Source of the DNA: an uncultured Flavobacteriaceae bacterium
Lineage (GTDB): Bacteria; Bacteroidota; Bacteroidia; Flavobacteriales; Flavobacteriaceae
Assembly: GCA_943787295.1 (NCBI GenBank)
Contig: CALSLW010000001.1
Coordinates: forward strand, 124,001 to 188,000
Reading direction: 5' to 3'
DNA length: 64,000 nucleotides
In this document: piece after piece, positions 26,276 to 32,859 of the stretch
Layout of the letters: each line of letters opens with the position of its first letter
How positions within the stretch are numbered: the stretch's first letter is position 1
Position numbers and translations under genes: made by a program
The notes under the pieces: model-generated
Told to the model about the DNA's origin: nothing
The model's database searches: none
Seen by the model: only the letters and a program-made list of their open reading frames with translations

Positions 26276-26389
26276 AACCGTCAGTTACGGGTTTTAAGTT
26301 ACTATTTTTGGGATAAGCACTGACTTTAGCAATTCCGAGTGGATTCGGACGTAGTCGAAACTCCCGTAATTGGGTTATACATTGTTACC
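26276..26389 (+). repeat. Hairpin boundary element, copy B
   Basis: AACCGTCAGTTACGGGTTT (26276-26294) matches copy A at 22733 in 15 of 19 positions. Its AGTTACGGG (26283-26291) pairs with CCCGTAATT (26363-26371, one mismatch) across a ~71-base loop, and the 3' arm continues TGGGTTATACATTGTTACC. The outer end carries ATTTAAC just before the motif. Two complementary arms separated by a long loop, placed at the 3' end of the lipoprotein gene (stop at 26399), is the layout of an integron attC site, although the exact core bases differ. Confidence 0.5.
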
Positions 26390-26398
26390 TGCTGGCTT

Positions 26399-26905
26399 TT
26401 ATTCTTTTAGATTAGAGAATAATGATTCACTGCTATGATTTCCTTTAGCAAACCAAGATATTATATGACTTTGTGGTCTCCGTTGAACAACATTTCCATT
26501 TTTCCTGTCATACCACACCGCATCAAATTCTCCTTTTGTTGTAATAACCACTCTCCATTCTTGACTCAGTAAGGTACTATCCGCATAATTTGCACTTAAA
26601 TTATTCCAATCCGTTTTTGACAATACTTGCGGGTCCAAGTGCGCGACAACTTCCGACTCGTCCAGAACTGCAATCCAGATAGGTTCCGATAAATGCTCAA
26701 TGCTATGGGATTGTCCTTTTGTTCCCCAACCAATTTTTATATCAGCTCCTCCACGAATAAACTTTATCAATTTTTGCTTGCTTCCTTTCAGTACATTTCC
26801 ATTTTTATCGTTCTTATAAACAATACGATATTGTGAATTTCCGTTTTCTGGATTACAAGAGATCACAAGAATAATAATTAGAGAAAGAATTAATTTGTAT
26901 TTCAT
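26399..26905 (-). CDS. Orphan lipoprotein of unknown function
   Basis: A 168-residue protein with a lipoprotein signal peptide (MKYKLILSLIIILVISC, Cys17). The mature part has NGNVLKGSKQKLIKFIRGGA, IKIGWGTKGQSHSIEHLSEP, IWIAVLDESEVVAHLDPQ and TTKGEFDAVWYDRKNG. I do not recognise a named family, although the text looks like a conserved cell-envelope protein, not random sequence. Hairpin elements flank it on both sides (26276-26389 beyond its 3' end and 26921-26968 before its 5' end), so it has the appearance of a single-gene cassette. It is AT-rich compared with the hydrolase beside it. Confidence 0.75.
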   Translation of the reverse strand: MKYKLILSLIIILVISCNPENGNSQYRIVYKNDKNGNVLKGSKQKLIKFIRGGADIKIGWGTKGQSHSIEHLSEPIWIAVLDESEVVAHLDPQVLSKTDWNNLSANYADSTLLSQEWRVVITTKGEFDAVWYDRKNGNVVQRRPQSHIISWFAKGNHSSESLFSNLKE

Positions 26906-26920
26906 TTTATAATTTTTTTA

Positions 26921-26968
26921 CAGCTTGCAGCTAACTACCGTATATCAGAACTGGTTCCGATATATCGC
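26921..26968 (-). repeat. Hairpin element upstream of the lipoprotein gene
   Basis: Read on the minus strand this is CGATATATCGGAAC, a 2-base loop, and GTTCTGATATACG, followed by GTAGTTAGCTGCAAGCTG. Arms lie at 26940-26952 and 26955-26968 and pair along 12-13 bp with one mismatch and one bulge. The GTTAGCTGCAAGCTG end lies about 15 bases before the lipoprotein ATG. Together with copy B at the other end it brackets the gene. Confidence 0.45.
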
Positions 26969-26984
26969 CTTTATCGTTTTTCTT

Positions 26985-27146
26985 TTATTTATTTATAATA
27001 TGATGATTATCAGGGTTTTGATTTTTCAAAATTCGATCAATAGGGCTTTCAATTCGTTTTAACTTTCGTTTAGAAACATGGGTATATCGTTGCGTTGTTT
27101 TGGTAGAATTATGTCCTAATAGTTCCTGTATGAAGCGGATATCCAT
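26985..27146 (-). pseudogene. C-terminal fragment of a tyrosine recombinase (integron/Xer type)
   Basis: A 53-codon frame from ATG 27146 to TAA 26985 encodes MDIRFIQELLGHNSTKTTQRY followed directly by THVSKRKLKRIESPIDRI and a hydrophilic tail. It is the end of a tyrosine recombinase catalytic domain: the box II His of ELLGH (residue 12), the nucleophile Tyr21 in RYTHV, and a SPID motif after it like the SPLD tail of integron integrases. Everything upstream (the core-binding domain and the Arg, Lys and HxxR residues) is missing. The break at 27135-27146 falls exactly where repeat copy 2 begins, so the truncation and the repeat are linked. It cannot be active. Confidence 0.85.
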
Positions 27147-27343
27147 CGTGATTCTTTATTTGTAAAAGCAATAAATTCGAAGGATAACAGCCCTAATACG
27201 GCCATAATCAAAAGCACAAAAGCGAAGGTGTACTTGCTTAAGCACCATTATTATTCCCCCAAAAAGTCCCGTCAAGAAAATTCAGTAGTGTAGGTTAATC
27301 GGTAGTAGAACAGCTTGGGGCGGTTCAAGTCAAATGTAGAAAA
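27135..27343 (+). repeat. Imperfect ~210-bp direct repeat, copy 2
   Basis: This is the partner of 24921-25128. It begins GCGGATATCCATCGTGATTC (copy 1: GCGTATATCCACCATGATCC) and ends near CAAGTCAAATGTAG. Its left edge is fused to the integrase fragment, and its right edge stops a few bases before the lpd terminators. The rest of 26906-27419 is accounted for by the hairpin, the integrase fragment, this repeat and the terminators. Confidence 0.75.
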
Positions 27344-27350
27344 AATAAAA

Positions 27351-27371
27351 AAACCCGCCAAAAGCGGGTTT
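27351..27371 (-). terminator. Rho-independent terminator, distal one of two behind lpd
   Basis: AAACCCGC (27351-27358) pairs perfectly with GCGGGTTT (27364-27371) around a 5-base loop. T-rich sequence follows on either strand (a long T-run on the minus strand), so it can stop transcription from lpd and also from the accessory side. Confidence 0.8.
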
Positions 27372-27385
27372 TTAGAAAAGATAAA

Positions 27386-27414
27386 AACTTCCCTTCGATT
27401 AACTCAGGGAGCTT
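27386..27414 (-). terminator. Rho-independent terminator, proximal to lpd
   Basis: AGGGAGCTT (27406-27414) and AACTTCCCT (27386-27394) form an imperfect stem with an 11-base loop, followed on the minus strand by TTTTTATC. It lies 6 bases after the lpd stop. Confidence 0.6.
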
Positions 27415-27419
27415 TTTTA

Positions 27420-28808
27420 TTAGATATGAATCACTTCGTCATAAGCAGCGGCTACCGCTTCCATCATGGCTTCGCTCATGGTGGGGTGGGGGTGTACCGC
27501 TTTTAGGACTTCATGTCCGGTGGTTTCTAGTTTTCGGCCTAAGACCGCTTCTGCGATCATATCGGTAACGCCAGCGCCAATCATGTGGCAGCCTAACCAT
27601 TCGCCGTATTTAGCGTCAAAGATCACCTTGACAAAACCGTCAGAGTTTCCACCCGCCTGCGCCTTTCCAGAGGCAGAGAAGGGGAATTTCCCTACTTTAA
27701 TGTCATAGCCTTGCTCTTTGGCTTGGGCTTCGGTCAAGCCTACAGAAGCTACTTCTGGGTAGCAATAAGTACAACCGGGGATATTCCCATAGTCAAGTGG
27801 CTCAACGTGATGTCCCGCGATTTTTTCTACGCAAAGGATCCCTTCGGCAGAAGCGACGTGTGCGAGCGCCTGCCCTTTGGTCACATCGCCAATGGCGTAA
27901 TAACCGGGGAGATTGGTCTGGTAAAAGTCATTGACCAAGATCTTATCGCGGTCCACGGCAATCCCTACGTCTTGCAAGCCTAAGTTTTCGATATTTGTTT
28001 TGATGCCTACGGCAGAAAGGACAATGTCCGCCTGCAGTTGCTCCTCGCCCTTAGCGGTTTTGATGGTCGCCGTCACGCCCTTGCCTTTGGTGACCACCTT
28101 GGTTACTTCGGCAGAAGTCATGATGTTGATCCCCGCTTTCTTAAACGAGCGCCCTAATTCTTTGGAGACTTCTTCGTCTTCAACTGGGACGATGCGGTCG
28201 AGGTATTCTACTACGGTAACTTCTGTTCCCATAGCGTTGTAGAAATAGGCAAATTCAATCCCAATGGCACCAGAACCCACTACGATCATTTTTTTAGGTT
28301 GCTTTGGTAAGGTCATGGCTTCTCGGTAGCCAATCACCTTCTTTCCGTCCTGCGGCAGGGCAGGTAGTTCTCTAGAGCGGGCTCCCGTCGCTAAAATGAT
28401 ATGATCGGCCTGGTAAGTCTCTTCTTTCCCGTCTAGGGTTACACTCACTTGCTTTTTAGGCAATACTTTCCCAAAACCGTTGATTACGTCAATCTTGTTC
28501 TTTTTCATCAAGAATTGCACGCCCTTGCTCATCCCAGCAGCCACATTGCGGCTACGGTTGACGACAGCGTCAAAATCCTTGTCGTATTCTTTTACCACAA
28601 GACCATAGTCTTCGGCATGTTTTAAATAATCAAAAACTTGGGCAGATTTAATCAGCGCTTTTGTTGGGATACATCCCCAGTTTAAGCATACACCACCAAG
28701 GCTTTCTTTTTCCACTACAGCGGTTTTCAATCCTAGTTGAGAAGCGCGGATAGCCGTTACATAGCCCCCGGGTCCACTTCCAATCACGATAACATCGTAT
28801 TTCGTCAT
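27420..28808 (-). CDS. lpd: Dihydrolipoyl dehydrogenase
   Basis: The E3 flavoprotein of 2-oxoacid dehydrogenase complexes and the glycine cleavage system; it re-oxidises dihydrolipoamide with NAD+. It has 462 residues. The FAD motif is VIVIGSGPGGYVTAI; the redox-active disulfide is Cys41/Cys46 in GGVCLNWGCIPTK; the NAD motif is IVVGSGAIGIEFAYF; the second FAD contact is YAIGDV; and the active-site His-Glu pair is in the C-terminal HPHPTMSEAMMEA. It stands alone with its own -7 box (28832-28839) and two terminators. Flavobacteria often carry several lpd copies, and this one is not next to any E1/E2 genes. Confidence 0.95.
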   Translation of the reverse strand: MTKYDVIVIGSGPGGYVTAIRASQLGLKTAVVEKESLGGVCLNWGCIPTKALIKSAQVFDYLKHAEDYGLVVKEYDKDFDAVVNRSRNVAAGMSKGVQFLMKKNKIDVINGFGKVLPKKQVSVTLDGKEETYQADHIILATGARSRELPALPQDGKKVIGYREAMTLPKQPKKMIVVGSGAIGIEFAYFYNAMGTEVTVVEYLDRIVPVEDEEVSKELGRSFKKAGINIMTSAEVTKVVTKGKGVTATIKTAKGEEQLQADIVLSAVGIKTNIENLGLQDVGIAVDRDKILVNDFYQTNLPGYYAIGDVTKGQALAHVASAEGILCVEKIAGHHVEPLDYGNIPGCTYCYPEVASVGLTEAQAKEQGYDIKVGKFPFSASGKAQAGGNSDGFVKVIFDAKYGEWLGCHMIGAGVTDMIAEAVLGRKLETTGHEVLKAVHPHPTMSEAMMEAVAAAYDEVIHI

Positions 28809-28831
28809 GTTTTTTGCAGTTAAATTCAGTG

Positions 28832-28839
28832 CAAAGGTA
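28832..28839 (-). promoter_or_regulatory. -7 box of the lpd promoter
   Basis: On the minus strand this is TACCTTTG, a perfect TAnnTTTG, 24 bases before the lpd ATG. No convincing TTTG is found at the -33 position. It lies in the 45-base gap between lpd and msrB. Confidence 0.5.
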
Positions 28840-28853
28840 CGAAATCGTAGGAA

Positions 28854-29255
28854 TTAGTCTTCCTCTGGGGTGAAATCTATACTGGCCGAGTTAACACAGT
28901 AGCGCTGACCGGTTTCTGTAGGGCCATCGTCAAAGATATGCCCCTGATGTCCCCCACAAGAAGCACAAAGAATTTCGACCCGCAGCATGCCCATAGAGCT
29001 GTCTTTGCGGTACTCAATAGCCCCGGGTATACTCCTGTCATAAGAGGGCCAGCCACAACCGCTGTCAAATTTCGCCGAAGCGTCGTACAGCGCTTCCCCA
29101 CAGCCTTTGCAATGGTAGGTGCCTTTTGCTTTATGATCGTTGTATTGGCCGGTAAAAGGGTATTCTGTTCCGGCTTGTCTTAAAATGCGGTATTCTTCTG
29201 GAGAGAGTTGGTCTTTCCACTCTGCCTCACTTTTTTCAATCTTGTATTTACTCAT
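28854..29255 (-). CDS. msrB: Peptide-methionine (R)-S-oxide reductase MsrB, cytoplasmic
   Basis: Repairs methionine-R-sulfoxide in proteins. It has 133 residues and no signal peptide. It has the structural zinc cysteines C49, C52, C97 and C100, the catalytic Cys120 in RYCVNSAS, and a resolving Cys67 in DSGCGWPSYD, so it is a thioredoxin-regenerated two-Cys enzyme. Its start overlaps the 3' end of the second msrB gene by 8 bases. The two probably arose by duplication and serve different compartments. Confidence 0.95.
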   Translation of the reverse strand: MSKYKIEKSEAEWKDQLSPEEYRILRQAGTEYPFTGQYNDHKAKGTYHCKGCGEALYDASAKFDSGCGWPSYDRSIPGAIEYRKDSSMGMLRVEILCASCGGHQGHIFDDGPTETGQRYCVNSASIDFTPEED

Positions 29256-29754
29256 TCTTTTCTTTTTCTTCTGCCGGGATAAAAGCTAATGCCGCCGAAT
29301 TGATACAGTGGCGTTTTCCAGTAGTGGCACGTGGCCCATCGTTAAACATATGACCCAGGTGTCCGCCACACACTCCGCATTTGAGTTCGGTGCGGGCATA
29401 GCCTATTTTGTAATCGACGTCATATTCGAGGTTCTCATCATTACCGCGATCAAAGGACGGCCAACCCGATCCAGAGTCATATTTATCTTTAGAATAATAA
29501 AGCGGACTTTGACAGCCAGCACAGACATAAGTCCCTTCTTTTTTGTTGTTATTTAAGGGGCCTGACCAAGCACGTTCCGTAGCAGCTTTTCGCAAAACGC
29601 GATAGGAGAGTGGCGTCAAAATTTCTTGCCATTCGGCATCGGTTTTGACCACTGTATAGGTGACTTTTTCTTTTGCCTTTTCAGGGGCTTTTTTGGTGCT
29701 TTGGCAACTACCTAAAAAGGGAAGAAGTACCAGGGTGAGTAAAATCTTTTTCAT
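29248..29754 (-). CDS. msrB: Peptide-methionine (R)-S-oxide reductase MsrB, lipoprotein form
   Basis: A 168-residue MsrB with a lipoprotein signal peptide (LLPFLGSC, Cys17), placing it outside the cytoplasm. Zinc cysteines are C78, C81, C126 and C129, and the catalytic Cys150 is in RHCINSAAL. The position of the usual resolving Cys is Ser96 (DSGSGWPS), so it needs a different resolving thiol or a direct reductant. It is first in a two-gene unit with the cytoplasmic msrB. This paired arrangement gives methionine repair on both sides of the membrane. Confidence 0.93.
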   Translation of the reverse strand: MKKILLTLVLLPFLGSCQSTKKAPEKAKEKVTYTVVKTDAEWQEILTPLSYRVLRKAATERAWSGPLNNNKKEGTYVCAGCQSPLYYSKDKYDSGSGWPSFDRGNDENLEYDVDYKIGYARTELKCGVCGGHLGHMFNDGPRATTGKRHCINSAALAFIPAEEKEKNE

Positions 29755-30090
29755 GATTAAAACAGCATTAGTTTTTTGTGTAAGTTACGGTAGAATATTA
29801 AAAGTCAATGACCGTGCCAAAACATCTTTTTGGCTTTGACATGCGCCTTAGCTGCGCTCTATTATTCTTAAAGTGACACTTTAACTAAATATTTATACAA
29901 TTTAATAAAATATCAAATCATAAGTTTAATTTATGTTTATAAATTTATGATTTTAAAATATTTATATTTTACAATAAGATTTGCTTATATTGTAAAATAC
30001 ACTGGTATATTAAAAAGAATTACATCTAGTATTTCTTGCTTCCCCATAAAAAGATTGTATCTTCCCCACAATTGACCATATCTATTTAAA
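29755..30090. promoter_or_regulatory. Divergent intergenic region rich in palindromes
   Basis: This 336-base gap between msrB (minus) and the UMF1 carrier (plus) has no gene. It holds four dyads: GCCAAAA/TTTTGGC at 29816-29834 (5-base loop); the perfect palindrome TTAAAGTGACACTTTAA at 29868-29884 (8+1+8); AAATCATAA at 29915-29923 with TTATGATTT at 29945-29953; and ATTTTACAATA at 29966-29976 with TATTGTAAAAT at 29988-29998 (11-bp perfect arms). The right 150 bases are almost pure A/T. It is likely the control region of one or both genes. Confidence 0.5.
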
Positions 30091-31434
30091 ATGTTAGAAA
30101 GCAAGAAGATTCTCCCCAAAGGAAGTAAGAAATTGATTAATGCATGGGCTTTTTACGACTGGGCAAACTCGGTCTATTCTTTGGTGATTTCTTCAGCGAT
30201 ATTTCCTATCTATTATGCGGCCTTATTTTCAGAAAATAACATTATTGATTTCTTTGGGTATGAGATCAAAAATACAGCCATGATCAGCTTTGTTACTGGA
30301 GCTGCATTTTTAGTTGTCGCTTTCATTTCGCCCCTGCTTTCAGGGATTGCAGATTTTGTAGGGAACAAGAAAAAATTTATGCAGTTTTTTGTCTATTTGG
30401 GTTCCATCTCTTGTATAGGTTTATACTGGTTTGATCTGGATAATTTATACCTGGGATTACTGTTTTACTTTTTAGCGATGGTTGGAATTTGGGCCAGTTT
30501 AGTATTCTATAATTCTTATCTCCCCGACGTAGCTTTTCCAGAGCAGCAAGATCGCGCCAGTGCTCGTGGATTTTCCATGGGCTATATCGGCAGTGTCTTG
30601 TTATTGCTTTTTAACCTTTCTATGGTAATGATGCCAGACGTCTATGGGATTCAAGGTACTATAGAAGAAGCTGCCATGCAGGCCATGCGTTATTCTTTTG
30701 TTTCTGTAGGGATATGGTGGTTAGGCTTTAGCCAAGTCTCCTTCTACTTTTTACCAAAAGGTAACAAAAACGACGAAAAGGTCACCCGTCATATTTTCTG
30801 GAACGGCTTTAGAGAACTGCGCAACGTTTATGGTCAAATGGCCGGGAACTTGCCACTTAAACGTTATCTCACGGCTTTCTTTATCTTTTCTCTTGCTGTA
30901 CAAACGGTAATGCTGGTCGCGGCATACTTTGGCGAAGAAGAGATCGCTTGGGGGTCTGACAGTGAAAAGACCATGGGGCTGATTGTAAGCATTCTTTTGA
31001 TCCAAGTGATCGCCATCTTTGGGGCGATTCTCGCCGCGCGCTCTTCCCAACGTTTTGGCAATATTCCTACCCTAATCACGATTAATTTGATTTGGGTAAT
31101 CATTTGTACTTATGCGTACTTTATCGAAACTCCAGAGCAGTTTTATGCTGTCGCGGGTTTTGTAGGTTTAGTGATGGGAGGAATACAAGCGACGGCACGC
31201 GCCGCTTATTCCAAATATTTGCCTGAGACTGAAGACACCACTTCTTATTTTAGTTTTTATGACGTGGCCGAAAAGATTGGGATCATCATAGGGATGTTTC
31301 TCTTTGGTGCGATCGACCAAATCACGGGGAGTATGCGATACTCCATCATCTTCTTTACGCTTTTCTTTGTGCTAGGAGCCATCATGTTGACCCGCGTCAA
31401 TAAAAAACCTCCTATTCTGTCGCCAATCGAATAG
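30091..31434 (+). CDS. MFS transporter, UMF1 (Atg22-like) family
   Basis: A 447-residue carrier with 12 predicted helices. The N-terminal signature INAWAFYDWANSVYSLVISS is diagnostic of UMF1/Atg22-type permeases, and ATARAAYSKYLPE in the second half is the other family motif. Yeast Atg22 exports amino acids from the vacuole; bacterial substrates are unknown. It is a single-gene unit. Its 3' end overlaps the 3' end of the convergent GIN-domain gene by 23 bases, so the two transcripts are antisense to each other at their ends. Confidence 0.88.
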   Translation: MLESKKILPKGSKKLINAWAFYDWANSVYSLVISSAIFPIYYAALFSENNIIDFFGYEIKNTAMISFVTGAAFLVVAFISPLLSGIADFVGNKKKFMQFFVYLGSISCIGLYWFDLDNLYLGLLFYFLAMVGIWASLVFYNSYLPDVAFPEQQDRASARGFSMGYIGSVLLLLFNLSMVMMPDVYGIQGTIEEAAMQAMRYSFVSVGIWWLGFSQVSFYFLPKGNKNDEKVTRHIFWNGFRELRNVYGQMAGNLPLKRYLTAFFIFSLAVQTVMLVAAYFGEEEIAWGSDSEKTMGLIVSILLIQVIAIFGAILAARSSQRFGNIPTLITINLIWVIICTYAYFIETPEQFYAVAGFVGLVMGGIQATARAAYSKYLPETEDTTSYFSFYDVAEKIGIIIGMFLFGAIDQITGSMRYSIIFFTLFFVLGAIMLTRVNKKPPILSPIE

Positions 31435-32143
31435 AGCCAGAACCAGCTACCTTTGTGTGGATTTTTCCAGAGGGTTCCTCAAAGTAGCGAATGCGACCAG
31501 AGCCAGCCACTTTTGCGTCCAGGTTTTCAGAACAGCTTAAGTAAATGCTGCCAGAACCCGCTAAGCTCGCCTCGGCATCTATTGCAGGCATCCCTTGTAA
31601 ACGAATGCTGCCTGAGCCAGAGAGTTTAGCCTTTACCTCTTCTGCTTTTCCTTTTAGATTTATTTTTCCGCTGCCAGATAGTTGAGCGTTTGTTTCTTTT
31701 GCTTCTACTGCTAAGACGATTTTACCACTCCCAGAAAGCGAGGCATTAAAATCTGTTGTCACGATGGTGTTTTCGCTGTGAATTTTCCCTGAACCTGAGA
31801 GTGAAGCTTCTTTTAAAGCCACCAGCGGAACTTTGATCTTAACGCTTTTTCGGTTCGAGGTTTTAAAGTAGCTGTTCTTTTTGGTACGAATGATTAAAAC
31901 GCCCTTTTTTACTTCTGTAACAATGTCTTCTATCAAGTTTTCATCGGTATAAATGCTAATTTGATTCTCCATGCTTGAAGTCAATTCTACATTAAATGAG
32001 CCTGCGACTTTTAAGGCGTCAAACTTTTCGATGCTTCGTTCTTTTGTAACGATTTTTCCATTGCCTTTACGTTTGTTTTGCGCACAGGCATTTAGGCTAA
32101 TAAAAAGGATGAATGCGCTAAGGGTGTAAGTTAAGTGTTTCAT
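31412..32143 (-). CDS. Head GIN domain (DUF2807) lipoprotein
   Basis: A 243-residue protein with a lipoprotein-like signal (LFISLNAC, Cys20) and a body made of a right-handed beta-helix or repeat structure in which SGSGKI or AGSGSI recurs about every 15-20 residues (SLSGSGKIHSENT, SLSGSGKIVLAVE, QLSGSGKINLKGK, KLSGSGSIRLQG, SLAGSGSIYLS, KVAGSGRIRYF, KVAGSGSIRLATE). This is the DUF2807 family of cell-surface or periplasmic proteins of unknown function. It follows the truncated DYGSL-repeat gene by 6 bases, a pairing that I recall as usual in Flavobacteriia. Confidence 0.85.
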   Translation of the reverse strand: MKHLTYTLSAFILFISLNACAQNKRKGNGKIVTKERSIEKFDALKVAGSFNVELTSSMENQISIYTDENLIEDIVTEVKKGVLIIRTKKNSYFKTSNRKSVKIKVPLVALKEASLSGSGKIHSENTIVTTDFNASLSGSGKIVLAVEAKETNAQLSGSGKINLKGKAEEVKAKLSGSGSIRLQGMPAIDAEASLAGSGSIYLSCSENLDAKVAGSGRIRYFEEPSGKIHTKVAGSGSIRLATE

Positions 32144-32149
32144 TTTAAG

Positions 32150-32719
32150 TTAGTTTTGGGTTAATTTAATACTGCCATAATCGGCACTTAAGTTCAGTTG
32201 ATTGATGCCGTTGCGGTGCTTACCTTGATAATACCGATCGGTTGATTCGATGATTTTCTTTCTGTAATCTAAAGGAAAATCTGTTTTAAAACCGGCGTAT
32301 TCTGTTTCTACGGTAAAGGCAAAGTCCCAGTCAGGATCTGCTCCTAATCTTATTCCAGTATAATCTGCCTGTACAGTAACTTCTTTTGTAGAGGTCGCTA
32401 TTTCTTCCACGCTAAGGCTGCCATAATCCATGTCCAAGTCAAGTTTTGAACTCAGTCTTCCTATTTTAATGGTGAGATAATCTGCTTCTCCGATCACCGT
32501 ATTTCCTTCGTCAAGACGCAAGCTGCCATAATCTGCCTCAAAGTCTAAAATGGCCACTAGGCCAAAGCTGCTTTTGCTGTAGTCAGCATCATATTCGATT
32601 ATATTGGCTTGATCAATTTTTAATCCAGAATAATCTGCTTCAATAACCGCTTCATTAACATATTCTATCTCAGAATTAGGCGCATAGGCAATTTCGATTT
32701 CATTACGTGTGACTTCTAC
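32150..32719 (-). pseudogene. 5'-truncated beta-repeat protein gene (ADYGSL repeats)
   Basis: The open frame runs without a break from 32719 (just after a TAA at 32720-32722) to 32150. It begins VEVTRNEIEIAYAPN and contains repeated ADYSGLKI, ADYGSLRL, ADYLTIKI, MDYGSLSV and ADYGSIKL units, like the periplasmic DUF4097-type proteins next to GIN-domain genes. There is no signal peptide and no usable start near the beginning; the first possible start is GTG 32557, in the middle of a repeat. The N-terminal half appears lost, cut off close to the lon control region. It could be expressed as a 135-residue fragment, but it would not be exported. Confidence 0.6.
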
Positions 32720-32819
32720 TTAATAAGAGTCAAAAGAAAGAAAAAGTTACACTTTTGCTCAAAAAAATCCTTTGGCATAACTCTTGACTTTATTAAGCGA
32801 TAATCATTAAAACCTTTTG

Positions 32820-32841
32820 GTTTGTCTTTATTCTGACAAAC
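32820..32841 (+). promoter_or_regulatory. Operator-like inverted repeat before lon
   Basis: GTTTGTC (32820-32826) and GACAAAC (32835-32841) are perfect 7-base arms separated by 8 bases, ending 18 bases before the lon ATG. CTGAC is repeated on either side of the right arm. It lies where the lon promoter must be, so it may bind a regulator. No clear TAnnTTTG box is present, only TATATAAA at 32847-32854. Confidence 0.4.
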
Positions 32842-32859
32842 TGACGTATATAAAGCCTT

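Noticed and set aside
31412-32143. Possible DNA repeat array from the recurring SGSG motif
   Set aside because: The repetition is at protein level (beta-repeat units with varying codons), not a tandem DNA repeat or CRISPR.
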